Program-made: the position numbers and the translations under genes | Assembly (NCBI GenBank): GCA_013368325.1 | Contig: JAACJK010000223.1 | Coordinates: 186,001-250,000, forward strand | Direction of reading: 5' to 3' | Origin: Ephemerocybe angulata | Lineage: Eukaryota > Basidiomycota > Agaricomycetes > Agaricales > Psathyrellaceae | Length of the DNA: 64,000 nucleotides | Notes under the pieces: model-generated | What the model was told of the DNA's origin: nothing | What the model saw: only the letters and a program-made list of their open reading frames with translations | The model's database searches: none | Shown: positions 32,230-43,820 of the stretch, piece by piece | Layout: the number at the start of each line of letters is the position of its first letter | How positions within the stretch are numbered: position 1 is the first letter of the stretch

Positions 32230-32700
32230 CCAGAACAATCTCGCTACTCAATCCGATTACGAGGCGCCATCCGTTCGAGCTGGTGGTGGGAGATTACCTT
32301 TCTATGCCCGTTGGGACGGGAGGGTTTCACACACTCGGCGTTTATCTCGACGTGTTCTCGCAACATATGTGGGTATTCAAGCATAAGACGGCGGGTACGG
32401 CGAAAACGACTATTGACGCGCTGGGTACTATATTCCGATGCTACACGAAGGCGGAATGTTTCATGTCGGACGGGGGGAAGCACTTTGACAACGAGGCGGT
32501 TCAGCTGTTTTGCGAGAGGAAGGGAGTCGACACGGAGGTGGTTGCAGCGTACTCACCGTGGGTCAACGGACTGGTGGAGGGTGGAAACAAGATCCTTCTT
32601 CACGTTCTGAAGAGGTTGTGCGCGCCGGCGTTAGGAGAGGATGGCTGGGAGGCGATGGAGACGGAGAACTTACCGAGATCAATGATCATGGCCGAAACAT
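32230..32700 (+). pseudogene. Gypsy integrase core
   Basis: Frame continuing from 31709 after MITE removal. The catalytic acids are visible: Asp in VVGDYLSMP (about 32293), Asp in MSDGGKHF (about 32469) and Glu in VNGLVEGGNK (about 32576). A 7-bp insertion, ATGATCA at 32682-32688, next to GAGATCA, shifts the frame. The protein then ends at 32705, while the rest of pol continues in another frame from 32689. Confidence 0.82.
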
Positions 32701-33390
32701 CTTGACGACGCGGTGGAATCTATCAACGCTCGATTGCTGCCGGCACTGAAGTTCTCGCCGAAGGAGCTGCTGCTGGGGATGGCTATCAACACACCACAGA
32801 CGCCGGTGAGCGTGAGTTCGGTAGTGGAGGTGACAGAAGAGGAAGCAAGGACCCACATGGCGTATGCAGCACAGCAACGTTTGGACGGTTATGCGGCGGC
32901 GGTGGAGCACGCGGTGAAGAGGAAGAGCGCGTTTGACAAGCGGGTGTTGGAGAGGTCGAAAGAGGAGGTGGTGTTTAGACCGGGACAGTTGGTTCAGGTG
33001 TTGAGGAGCGACTTGGAGTACACGTTCAAGGTGGAGAGAAAACTGGTGCCGAAGTGGTCAATTCCGAGGAGGGTGGTATCGAGGGAGGTGAACTCGTACC
33101 GTTTGATCACGCTGGAAGGGGAGGAGATCAAGGGGAGGTTCAGCGCGAGGCGCTTGAAGCCGTTCAAAACAATTCCGGGGACAGAGTTGCACGAGGAGCA
33201 GATCGTGAAGCAGAGGGAGTATGACGAGGCAGAGGCGGAGAGGAAGAAGGCGGAAGGAGAGCGAGTGGCGGCAGAGAGGGAGGCGGAGAACGAGGCTGGG
33301 ACGTCGAGCGGGGGCTCGGACACGTCGGATGATGAGGCGTCGAGCGGGGACTCGGACACGCCCGGGGTGGATGTTTGGGGTGACGATTGA
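32689..33390 (+). pseudogene. Gypsy integrase C-terminal region
   Basis: After the 7-bp insertion the frame resumes WPKHLDDAVESIN, then FSPKELLLGM, a helix-rich part and a GPY/F-like segment (KLVPKWSIPRRVV..NSYRLITLEGEEI). The tail is highly charged (Glu/Lys, then Asp/Ser). No chromodomain is seen. Confidence 0.75.
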
Positions 33391-33680
33391 ATGTGGGGGG
33401 TGTTTTATATTTCGATGGTGGCCATTTCGATGGTGGCCGTGGTGGGACGGCTTTGTTCAATGTGGTTTCGTTCTTATTATGCACGTTAGAGTGCAGTCTG
33501 TTTGTTCTTTTTTGGGCTCACCTTTTGTTCCCTTTCTCTTTTCTTTTTTCTTTCTTTCGTTTCGCTTTTGTCGCGCCGGGACGGCGCTTTTTTCGAGGGG
33601 GGTGCATGGACTAGGGTCCCAGATAGATAGAGAGATAGAGAGTCGACAGACGCAGACTCGGACTCACGTTTAGATTAGAC

Positions 33681-33860
33681 TGTTTGTGCTTGTTGTTCGG
33701 CGCCTTCGGGCGCGTTGCTTAGACTCGATTCGCGTGTAGATTAGAGATCATTCCTTCTTGCTATCACATCGCATTCATCTTGTTGCTCATCGCCGGTTCT
33801 CACTCATCGATCTTGGTCGTTCCTCGTCTCTCTTCGTGTTCTCGGATCCACACGGGTCCA
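33681..33860 (+). repeat. 3' LTR of the Gypsy element
   Basis: 180 bp, TG..CA. Partner of 26685-26872. A purine-rich GATAGATAGAGAG-type run about 60 bp upstream may include the plus-strand primer region. Confidence 0.9.
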
Positions 33861-35895
33861 CTACCATGCTAAACAACCTCGGCGTCGCGTGCAAGCACCG
33901 TTTTGACAACACTGGGGATCCCGCCGACCTCGCCGAAGCTATCGCAGCGCAGAAGAGGTCCGTTGCGCTTACTCCTGAAGGGCACGTCGATTTCTCTTTC
34001 CGTGCGAGGAACCTTGGGAAGTTCTTGCACGTCCGCTTCATCTCGGGAGGCGACACGAAGGATTTGGAAGAGAGTATTGAAGTGTACAGGTTGGGCGCAA
34101 CGTGCGATATAGGTTCCCCCTGGGAGAGACTATTGGGAGCGGTAAAATGGGCGCAACTGCTACGCCAATACCACCCGCAGTCGCCTGAGATCCTCCTCGC
34201 GTTCGATGTGGCCGTGCATCTCGGCGCTTTGAAGGCTGGATTAGAGCATACGGTCCAAGGTCGCTACAGTCAGCTTGAGACTGTCTCGGGATTGGCGACG
34301 GAAGCCGCCGCCGCCGCCTTCGAGCTCGATAGGACGGATAAGGCGCTGGAGTGGCTCGAGCAAGGCCGTTGCCTCGTCTGGAGCCAACTCAATAACCTTC
34401 GTACACCCCTTGACGAGCTACGTATTCACAACGGTGAACTCGCACAACGTGTCTCTGATCTCTCTCAACTTCTCGAGAGGGCTGGATCGTCCCGCGTCTC
34501 CTCTTATTCCGGCATGTCGCTATCGGAGAAACTCGACGTAGAAGATGGGGCCCACGCCCACCTGAAACTAGCAAAAGAATGGGATGATCTTCTCAAAACG
34601 GTCAGAGCCATCCCAAACTTTGAATCTTTCCTTAAGCCCCCTTCCATCTCTACTATCCTTCACCACATCCCTGACGAGGGTCATATTGTTATCATCAACG
34701 TGGATAGCCGACGATGTGACGCTATCGCATTAAGGGCTGGGCTAGAGCCACTTCATATTCGCCTTCCCGACTTCACATTCGACAAGGGAAAGAGGTACCA
34801 GGGTGTTCTTGGCTATCGGCTACGGCATGAAGGACTCCGTGCTCGAGGAGGGGAAGTAACGAGACCAACAGAGGGTGACGTTCCGGAGAGGTCGTTCAGG
34901 CGTGCGCGTCCGGGACATTCGAGCGATGATACTCTCCAGTATGTGCTTCGATGCCTCTGGGTTGAGGTAGTGAAGCCTATCTTAACCGCTTTAGGTGTCA
35001 TGGTGAGTGCTTTTCGATGTCATCCCCGGATCATAAGTCTAATGCCGCTTGCCTCGACTAGGAGGTCAATCGGCAATCGCACCCGCGCCTGCCAAGGATC
35101 TGGTGGTGTCCGACGGGCGCTTTATCTTTCCTCCCGATACACGCAGCTGGAGTCTATGACCGCGTCAAGTCTGAGGGTACCCTTGACTATGTCGTCTCAT
35201 CTTACATTCCGAACGTGGCCGCTCTCACAGACCGCGTCAAAAACAGTCACCCAATTGACAGTATCGTAGCGGGCCTTTTTCTCACTAGCCAGCCGGACGC
35301 ACCTAATGCTAACTCCATCCCCGGGACGACGCAAGAAGTACGAGGCATACATTCTCGGGCCATTCAGGCTGGTACGAGAGCCTTGAAGGTCGAAGGAAGC
35401 GCCCTCAGCGTTGATAGCTGCCTCAAGCACATGGAGGAATTCAGCAGCGTCCATTTTGCATGTCACGCACACCAGAACGCGGCGGATCCGCTCCAGAGTT
35501 CTTTTCTCCTTCACATGGGATCTCTTGATCTCGCTACGATCATTCGCTCGAACCTCAAGAAAGCCGACCTCGCCTTTTTATCGGCCTGTCAGACGAGTAC
35601 TGGTGAGGAGAAGCTCTCTGATGAAGCTGTGCATCTTGCCGCTGGGATGCTAGCCGCAGGGTATCGTCGGGTTGTGGCGACTATGTGGTCGATCGGCGAC
35701 GACCATGCTCAGAGGGTTGCTTGCGACTTCTACGAGTACATTTGGAAGCATGGAGAGGGTGCCAGTGATGGTGGTTTCGATGGGTCTAAATCGGCGTATG
35801 CTCTACATCACGCAACCCAGCAGCTCCGCCTCTGCCTTGACACCTCGGATTCATCCTTATTTACCTGGGTTCCCTTCGTCCATTTCGGATATTAA
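33861..35895 (+). pseudogene. TPR-CHAT gene, 3' part (last TPR units and CHAT caspase-like domain)
   Basis: Two exons: 33861-35002 and 35062-35895, with a 59-nt GTGAGT..TAG intron. It opens with the remainder of a TPR unit (MLNNLGVACKHRF..DLAEAIAAQKRSVAL). A helical linker (WLEQGRCLVWSQLNNLR and after) follows, then the CHAT domain: WWCPTGALSFLPIHAAG, the catalytic His in HFACHAH (about 35460) and the catalytic Cys in FLSACQTSTGE (about 35586), then AGMLAAGYRRVVATMWSIGDDHA. CHAT domains are caspase-like cysteine proteases, and both dyad residues are present here. The domain itself is intact; the gene is broken only by the Gypsy insertion upstream. Confidence 0.82.
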
Positions 35896-37125
35896 TATAC
35901 CTCCCTCAGTAGGCTCACGATCTGTACAGCCCACCCCATCCCCCATTCCTTTCTATTCCCTCCCTTCTCCTTCGCTTGCTATCATTTGTTCAGACAACCT
36001 CTATTTCCCTCCGATAGACCGGTGTAAAACAGCCACCCTAGTACTACATCCGTCATTCGATCACCATACCGGCCCCTTACCTGAGATATATTGATATTCG
36101 CGTAAGCTCAGTTTCTACTTCGTGATTGTGTATAATCTGGGAATAGCCGAGTCATGAATTGAGTATCTCGATGTCACTTATTCTAAGCACGCTACTCTCG
36201 TAGTGCCTTGACGTAGGGTCTCTATACTCCCAGCTTGAAATAATTTACAGTCACAAAGTCTACCTGTCCTGAGACGAAATCCCAAACTGGCGGCAGCCCA
36301 GGTCGTCCTGCGAGGCTTATAAAGTAGACTGGACGACGGTAAACAATGGGAATGCACTCTCAATACTCGCATATGGAACTTAGGCTATAGTACACAGAGG
36401 GAATAGACTGTGCTGAAGATGGGAGTCGAAGTTTAGGCGCCGAACAACGAATAGGGATGGTATGTATCAAGAGCTGATATTGTCGGGGTTGAGTCGTGGT
36501 AAACCTGTGGGGAGATGATAATCCACTTCTATCAATCTCTCCACCTCTCTGATCTCCGTACAGTGACCCCATGGCACTAGAACTAGCCAGGAAACCCATC
36601 AAAGGCGCCGTTCGCCGACAAGGAAGCCGACGCTTACTCAGCACATCAATGATTGTCAAGACCGGGTCGACACGCGCTCGACTTTCTCCTCCTCCCATCA
36701 TCATGGTTCTCCCTCCATTTTTCTTATCGCGTACTAATGGTCTATCTGAATTATCCGTCTCGTCAACTGCACCGACGCTCTTCTACGAGTTCTACCGGCA
36801 GGCTCGATTCGGCCATTCGACTCTTCCGGTCCGGCCTGCGCTCACCCTGGCTTTGGACCCGTTCCGCGGATGGCTTTTCCCTCGCCGCAGCGTACACACA
36901 AGTTATCTCTCTGGCACGCGCATGGAACGCACTTCCGCTGGCCGAGACCCCTCGAAAGGTGCGGTCAGCGTAGGTGCGTGCGGTTCACCCCGCCGGTCGT
37001 ATCCCACCTCGTCGTCCTCCTTCCACCTGCGTCTCTCGCTCGACAATCCACAAAGCCTCCAGTCCAACGCCCAACTCTGCACTACATCGGCCCCTCTCCC
37101 AACGTCTCTTGGCCCTCGATCGATC
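35896..37125. other. No gene assignable
   Basis: A 196-codon plus-strand open frame (36571-37161) overlaps a second frame (36653-36973) containing RRSSTSSTGRLDSAIRLF. Neither has a recognised domain or splice pattern, and I cannot choose between them. Confidence 0.4.
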
Positions 37126-37488
37126 TCCTGCACAAGCCGCTTCGCACGTCGTCGACACTAGCGGAACGAGGAAGGGGCGCCTGATAGATACATTGGACGC
37201 GATGGGTGCCATAGGGGTGGGGAAAGGTACGTAGGGCTCGACGGACCTGAAAGGGTTTGGAGAGCTGTACTGGATGCGACTGAACGGTTATACCTCGGTC
37301 CTCGTCGCGCGGCTTCTGCCTTCGCTTTCCATGTTCGCGTTCGACCTGCCTCAATCGTCGTCGCCGACGGCCGTTTCGTTGATCCACTAGGATTTCCTGG
37401 CACCACAAGCCTACATATCTCATCGTTCTGGAGATTGGACGCGGGATATCGGAGTGGTCGCGCCTCAGGCCTGAGGCCTGAGGTACGT
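37126..37488. repeat. 363-bp tandem duplication, copy 1
   Basis: Read base by base, this block appears identical to 37489-37851. It starts TCCTGCACAAGCCGC and ends CTGAGGTACGT. The unit length is 3 x 121, so frames through it stay open, and a 261-codon minus-strand frame spans both copies. The end holds a CAGGCCTGAGGCCTGAGG palindromic run. Confidence 0.9.
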
Positions 37489-37851
37489 TCCTGCACAAGC
37501 CGCTTCGCACGTCGTCGACACTAGCGGAACGAGGAAGGGGCGCCTGATAGATACATTGGACGCGATGGGTGCCATAGGGGTGGGGAAAGGTACGTAGGGC
37601 TCGACGGACCTGAAAGGGTTTGGAGAGCTGTACTGGATGCGACTGAACGGTTATACCTCGGTCCTCGTCGCGCGGCTTCTGCCTTCGCTTTCCATGTTCG
37701 CGTTCGACCTGCCTCAATCGTCGTCGCCGACGGCCGTTTCGTTGATCCACTAGGATTTCCTGGCACCACAAGCCTACATATCTCATCGTTCTGGAGATTG
37801 GACGCGGGATATCGGAGTGGTCGCGCCTCAGGCCTGAGGCCTGAGGTACGT
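37489..37851. repeat. 363-bp tandem duplication, copy 2
   Basis: Direct, head-to-tail second copy of 37126-37488 with no difference that I can see. Either a very recent duplication or an assembly artefact. Confidence 0.9.
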
Positions 37852-38781
37852 TTAGGCGGGTCAGCACCCGCAGGTGAACGCACCTGGTGGCGACTTGGCT
37901 CTCGGTCGACCCACACCGAGTGCGTCATCTTGGTTCTCTTCGACGTTGGATGATGGACTCCCTTCGTCTCGGTCTCCTCCCGAAAGGCGACAAGTCTTGT
38001 TCTAGCTCGCTCGCTGCGATGTCCAGTCCCTATACATCCTCACTACGGAACTGAACATGAGGTTCTCGAGAAGAGGTAATTAAAGCCGCATGTGGAGTGA
38101 TAATTCTTGTCGTCGTTGGATCGGTGTGGCGGGTCTAATTCCTTCCCGCCGCGCGCGTTTGGGACCTCGCCCTCTTGCGTATCCGCGTATCTGCTAGCGT
38201 TTATGGTACGGAATCCTGTCGATCTTGACCACCCCAGTCCACTCTTTGCCTCGAGTTTTGTTTCACGTATGGGTGCGCTCTTTCCTGGTGCTCCAGCTTC
38301 TCCCTCGCCCGCTTCTCATCTCTTACTGTCATCCTCGCACTTTCTGCCCGCTTCGTTGGACGCGCATGTGGCATTGGCGTACTTAGAAGCGCCTGTTGTG
38401 TGGGCCCATGTGCAGTCGATCCCGCGTTGGTATCCCATACAACATGGAGAGATGCCATGTCGCTCGACACGAAGTCAGAATCGACCAGTTTAGCTCTCGT
38501 TTCGGCTCCCTCACTGAGGACGTGAGATCTGGCCTGTTGTCTCCACGGGATTCGTTGCTGGATATATCATCCATATGTGTACCAGCGACTGTGATATCAT
38601 TCGGTGGGGAAGAACCTCCAAGTGCGACCCGGGCCCCGGCCTGGTAATTGAGAGGGATGCATCGGTTTGGCGACCTGACAAGGAACTTTAAGATGTACAT
38701 ATTGGAAGGCTAGGGCTGACCCATATGTGTTGCGGAGCTGAGTAGGAGAGGGAAGGAGGATTCGTAGAGTATAGATGTATG
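37852..38781. other. No gene assignable
   Basis: Short open frames only, nothing recognisable upstream of the tRNA gene. Confidence 0.4.
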
Positions 38782-38857
38782 GGTTTAATGGTCTAGTTGG
38801 TTATGACATCTGTCTAACACACAGAAGGTCTCCAGTTCAAGTCTGGGTTGAACCTAT
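38782..38857 (+). tRNA. tRNA-Val (anticodon AAC)
   Basis: Folds as a full cloverleaf without an intron. The acceptor stem pairs GGTTTAA with TTGAACC, the anticodon stem pairs TCTGT with ACAGA around loop CTAACAC (anticodon AAC), and the T-arm is TCCAG-TTCAAGT-CTGGG. It carries the TGGTCTAGTTGG A-box region typical of eukaryotic tRNA-Val. The base after the acceptor stem reads T rather than the usual A. A T run follows at once. Confidence 0.92.
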
Positions 38858-38858
38858 T

Positions 38859-38864
38859 TTTTTG
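38859..38864 (+). terminator. RNA polymerase III terminator of tRNA-Val
   Basis: Six consecutive T immediately after the tRNA. Confidence 0.8.
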
Positions 38865-39110
38865 AAATTATTCTGGTCCCTGTTCGTTAACCTATAGGAC
38901 ATCGAGCATCTATGCCCAGACCTGCATTGAGGTTGCAATTTGTAATAGCACAATCTGACGTGTGACTCAGAGTATGTCAGTTGGTCATGACCAAAAAAGT
39001 CTTAGTATTGCGCCGGCGTTGAAGGACAACTTGAAGATCTCTCCATTTCATCAGCGACGTCTACCGATAACGAAGCACAATTCGGGAATCCACTGTTCGT
39101 CCCCAACAGA

Positions 39111-40994
39111 TCAACCATCAGCGACCAGCCCACCCTGATCTCTCTTAGATCCCACTGGTGCACTAGCAAAAAGCATTTTCGATGCGACGGATTGAGCAGG
39201 TTGTGTGCCCGCACTTTTGTGTAAGCTGATAATGAGGCGTTGGGCGAGGGCCGGAATCACGATTCCGATTGCTCTATGTGTGTGCACGGTCGTTCAGCAC
39301 GCCGCATTCTCTGAACCTCGAGTGTGTGCTTGCGTGACTGACGTTTGGACAAATCTGAAATGTGTTTCGATACGTCAGCTATCTATCAAGGTTGAAGTAG
39401 TGAAGCAGTTCCAATACAACGTACACGGCTACAGGATTGTTGGAGAGTGCGGAGGTCTTTGTTATTTGTCATTGACGACGGAAATATGGTGTTGTCCCCA
39501 TCAGCTGAGCAGATGCGTGTTAGTCGATGCTCTCACCTTAGCGAAAGCAGGAGTGCTGAACATCGCTAGAACCAGTCGGGATGCTATAAACGTGCGATAG
39601 AAGAGGAGAATAAACGAGTATGAAACGTATTCAAAGATCATTAGTCGGACTCTGACTTGCCTGCCAGGACAATGTAGTATAGACCCCCATCTCTCCGGAT
39701 AATTTGGAGTGTGCGTCCATTGTGGCCCTTATAATTCAAGGCGAGGGTGACCATGGCTAATATTAATATAACTGAAGTTGTGTAAGGCCGCCCGGCCGCA
39801 CACGTCTATCATGAATTGCTTTGGATTAAAGAGGTGGCATGATTGTAGACGTACCAACGGTGCCAGCAAAGTCAGCGTATCGGCGGATGTCAGGGGCAAT
39901 CCCTTCAATCGTCACCTTGAGGAGTTCTTCCCTTGATGCTAAGGTGCATGGGTAGCCTAGAGCCAAGTCGAGTTCCCCTATCGTAACAGCTTTCGGGAGA
40001 GCATGTCACTTTCTAAACGGATTAAATTTAACTTTGAGGAAGCGTCCTTTACCTGGATATTGCGCATCGCTGATGGTGTCGAAGATCGCTCCAACAAATG
40101 ACGATGCCTTGACAAACAGAAGGTGTCAGTTCACTGTCAGACCTTACGACGGGTTACGTGCCAACGTACCACGCATAGGAGAACAATAGCAGCAAGGTAA
40201 AGCTCCCGCACTTGCAGTAAAGCTCCTAAGGAAAGCCCTAGGGTAACTGATACATATTCCCAGTTCAGTTGCATTTATCATCTTGATAGGAGTGGAATGA
40301 CTGACTATCGCAAGGCAGGACTGCAAGCCAATAGGAAACTAGATGTCATGGCGTGAGTATCAATGCAAACAGCTGTGATCGAGTAAAACGATGTATACCA
40401 TCGTAGACGAGTGCCATCACCTTGCAGCTCTGATACAGGAGAGAATGAGGAAGCCAACGAAAACATGTCGGTCGTGTTGGAAAACGCACTTGGGGTGATA
40501 TCACAATGTAGGTTCTAAAGTCCTCTGAATCGATTCAGATAATGTTCCGTGAGCCTGAGCTCATTCGACGAGGTGATCTTGTCAGAACACTCTTACTCAA
40601 CAGGTGGATCGCCATGTACACGAAGCTCGAATAACGCATCAAGAAGAATAGCACTTTCCCGAGCTTCCATTTCAGAGGGAAGATGACAGAGACCTTAATC
40701 AAGTCAGTACGACTGATCGCTCCACGGCACAGGCTACCCTCAACCTCACCTCTTCGCGAGTAGTAGTGAGCACGTAGTACACGTAGAACGTGTACAACGA
40801 AACTGAGTCGGACCGAATGAGAATATGGCTACTATCAACGGGTCGGCAGAAACGAACTGTCGATATTCTGACATTGAAGGAATCAGATAACGGGTTTTGC
40901 AGATCACATCTCTTTGATATAAACCTACCTCTTGCATCCTCCAATCACGAACTTCCTCGATAATCGCCGTGAAATCTGCATTATAGAGAGACAT
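39111..40994 (-). CDS. DUF6533-type multi-pass membrane protein (minus-strand paralogue)
   Basis: Many short exons, alignable in order with the gene at 43821-45831. Exon 1 is MSLYNADF..WRMQE (40994-40929). Next come SADPLIVAIFSF, SLYTFYVYYVLTTTREEV, the DUF6533 core FPLKWKLGKVLFFLMRYSSF, then (after exons I did not resolve) LPKAVTIGELDLALGYPCTL, ALNYKGHNGRTLQIIRRDGG, ASRLVLAMFSTPAFAK, and a last exon VIPALAQRLIISLHK..SKMLFASAP to a stop at 39111. The LxxxLGKVLFFxxRY motif is the DUF6533 signature. Several hydrophobic segments suggest a seven-helix-like membrane protein. Its tail lacks the acidic FDPPRPGEDSED motif of the plus-strand paralogues. Exact middle exons are uncertain. Function unknown. 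Confidence 0.72.
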
Positions 40995-41675
40995 TGAGAT
41001 GCTCCCTCTTGGAAAGGAAGTGGGAAAGGAAAAGAAGTTGGCGGGAGACTCGTCAAGTGTCGCAGGTACCTTGCAACCTGATTATACCATCTCAAAGCAA
41101 GTTAGAGTTCGTTTATGAGGATTCTTGACTCGGGACCCAGATGCTAGTCATCGAGAGAATGATAGATCGCCCGTCCCATATACCTTTGGAATGATTGGTT
41201 GGACATTTTTAGCATCATCATTGGTTGAGGTAGGCCAGGCAGCGCTACAGTCATCGTTGAGAAGGAAGTGTGCTATATGAGAAGCATTCGATTTATATCA
41301 GCTTCCGATTCTTATCGCTGTCATTTGTTGTTGGGCGCTTAAGTTTCAAACGCCCGTTCTAATTGCACCTTATTGCTTTGTGAATACGACTCACATATTA
41401 GAGCCACTTCATTCAGCTGACCACAGTATTATAGGAGGGATAATTATCCACAGCTCCATGTGCACCATTGTTGGTACTAACTTTATGGATATGTTAGCAT
41501 CTCAACCTGTCAGTCCTAAAACCGCCTTACTAGCGAGATGGCTCAGGTAACTTGATTGGTGCGCTTCCTGTGGGAATATGCAGCGCACCGCATTTGTGAC
41601 TGTTTGCATTTGACCACGAACGTATCTTCTCGTGACCGATCCATCTACGTCTTAGCTTATCACCACTACGACTCA

Positions 41676-42874
41676 ATGGCCGCGCAGGTACATACACCTT
41701 CCCCAGACAGCATCTTAACTACAGGTGCTATCGCTCCTGTCCCTGATCCCCTAATAAGCACCCCTTCAGTCCCCGCTGCGGGGAACGGAGGGCGGGAGTT
41801 CAAGGTCACAGTCTGGAGAACAATGAACAGCGTTGTCCTGATGGGATTTGGTACCACGAAGGCCGTACTAGCCTTTCGGGGCAATCCATCCGCAGACGCG
41901 TTTGACGTTGCGTTAGGGCTAATCTGGGCGCTTATGTACGTCTTTACCTTTCCTACTACCACGGAACTACCTTGGGTCTACCCTAGTATCACCGTTCACT
42001 AATATTTCCAATGATAGCGCGTACTGGTGCGGAATAATTGAGAACGAATGTCCGAACATTGCACCATGGTTGTTCGAGGTCGACATGAAAGAGCCTTTAG
42101 TATCTGTCATGACCATGGTTCTAGAGGAAAACACCTTCATGATCCTGCTATTCGTGGCGGTGGGAATAGGTACGTAGCTCCGGTTCTTCAATTCTTAGCC
42201 CACTCAAACATGTTATATTAGTCACTCATTCCGGAATCTTCAAAGTCCTCTTCATAGTCCTGATATATATCCTAATCTTTGTCGGTGCTCTAGGGGTCGC
42301 TCTGCCGGCGCTAATATGGTTTGTCTTTGTCTTTATTTATACAAACCGGCGCAGATGGTGGAGACGCTTCTTTCCAAACCCTATTCCGTTCGATGGATGG
42401 TGGAACATCCTGCGCGATGTTCGAACAATGGATGATCGCACCCGTAGACGAGTCATCTGGTGAGTGGTGGTCTGCTCTTCTGAATGGACGTTAACTCCCA
42501 CCGAGTGCAGGATGCCCTACCTTATATCTATTGGGTCGATCACCATCTTTGCACATCCCTTCCCATTGACGAGACACATGTACCCAGGGCTCGCGGTCGT
42601 AATCGTCAATGTCTCTGTTTTTGTCGGTGTTTATATACTGGCGCGGGCATCGTTTGTTCTAGTTCGAGCATTCACGGCCTGGAGACATGGTGGTGGAGGT
42701 ATTGCGAGTATCCTGCGCTCTGGAATACGGCTTGAAGAGGCGATGGGCAGGGCCATTCGTAGTCTCTGGCAGAAGCTAGGCGCCTGGATGGGCCATTATA
42801 TCTGGAGACGGGCTGGGGATACACCAGAGGGCGGGGATGTTGAGCTAACGGATAGAGTCCGAGTCGCAGTGTAA
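41676..42874 (+). CDS. Multi-pass membrane protein, unknown family
   Basis: Four exons (41676-41935, 42018-42169, 42222-42459, 42511-42874) give 337 residues, with GTACGT/GTGAGT donors and a CTAAT branch site in intron 1. The N-terminus is soluble and Pro-rich. Hydrophobic segments follow around GLIWALIAYW, TFMILLFVAVGI, a long VLFIVLIYILIFVG..LIWFVFVFIY pair, and AVVIVNVSVFVGVYILA. A basic loop RRRWWRRFF and a cytoplasmic-looking tail with paired Arg end it. It lies between two DUF6533-type genes and is head-to-head with the minus-strand one. I recognise no family; the splice model keeps one open frame throughout. Confidence 0.72.
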
Positions 42875-43820
42875 CATACAGATTAATAAAGTCAGTCTCC
42901 GGTTCGACTGTACAATCTTCACAGCGGTGGAGGCCCGCAGTCGGGAATGACCTCAAAAAAAAAACATTCTCGCGAGCGTGAAACGATTGCAAGTGTCCGG
43001 TTCGACTGACAGATAGTGAAAACAGCCATTTCAGATCGTGAAGGGATGCATTCTACTGTTAAGCGTGCATTAGATAATCGAGCTTCACAGTGACCCCTGG
43101 TATAACCCAGATCATCAGTTCATCGAGCGCCCATCCCGGGGCTCAAGGCCAACTCAAGGCTGGAAATCGCGGACCGAGCCCAAAATGGAGATAGGCGATC
43201 TTCCTCCGCCGTATCACACCTCGTTCAAAGGTGAACTCCAAGTATCTCTAACATCGGATTGAGTTCAATCTACAGTATCGTCTGTGAGTCACCAGATTAA
43301 AGTTAAGGTCTCATGTATTCGAGGAGAGTACTATGCGGAATGGATTGTTAGGGATTTTACACACCGGGACTACACGAGGCCGACGTGCGAGTGCGCCCAG
43401 CAAGCGCCGATAGATCAAAGCCACCGCGTAACTATCAAAGTGTCCTTGTGAAACCTCCAAAATGACGGCACAAGGGATCGTCCTGCAACACTTTTGTCAT
43501 TAAGACCTTGAAACAGGGACCCCCACTGCAATGGTGTCGGTGCGAACTGTGATTTCAATTCAAAACAACGGACAATCTTCCTTGAAACGAGGGTCTTGAT
43601 CACTGATTGCCAATGTTGTAGCTCATTGCCCGCACTATCCGCTTCAGGAAAAGAGCGAAATCCCCGAGGGTCAGCGCCTACACACTTCGTCAATACAGGC
43701 TCCATGACAACTATGCAGTATATATTCTGTCTTTCTGCGCGTGGAATAGAAGGCACGGGCGCACACCCCTTCTATCTCTTCTCTCAACATCGAGAAGTTC
43801 ATCGGCGTTATACGCCATCA
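42875..43820. other. Intergenic; one unassigned minus-strand ORF
   Basis: A 113-codon minus-strand frame (43415-43756) has protein-like composition (SFPEADSAGNELQHWQSV) but no splice partners or recognised domain. A GTATATATTC TATA-like site near 43715 suits the downstream plus-strand gene. Confidence 0.35.

Larger units (their letters stand above)
26685..33860 (+). mobile_element. Ty3/Gypsy LTR retrotransposon inserted in the TPR-CHAT gene
   Basis: 7.2 kb with very short near-identical LTRs. Coding order is Gag with a CCHC knuckle, protease, reverse transcriptase, RNase H, integrase: the Gypsy order. It carries two younger insertions, a solo LTR (27496-28012) in gag and a hAT-type MITE (31710-32221) in integrase, plus a 7-bp frameshifting insertion at 32682-32688. 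The flanks of the whole element (left CTTCC then C, right CTACC) match at four of five bases, so the target duplication is not clean. The copy cannot encode its own proteins as it stands. Confidence 0.9.

Noticed and set aside
36571..37161. 196-codon plus-strand gene
   Set aside because: No domain or splice support, and a competing overlapping frame looks equally plausible.
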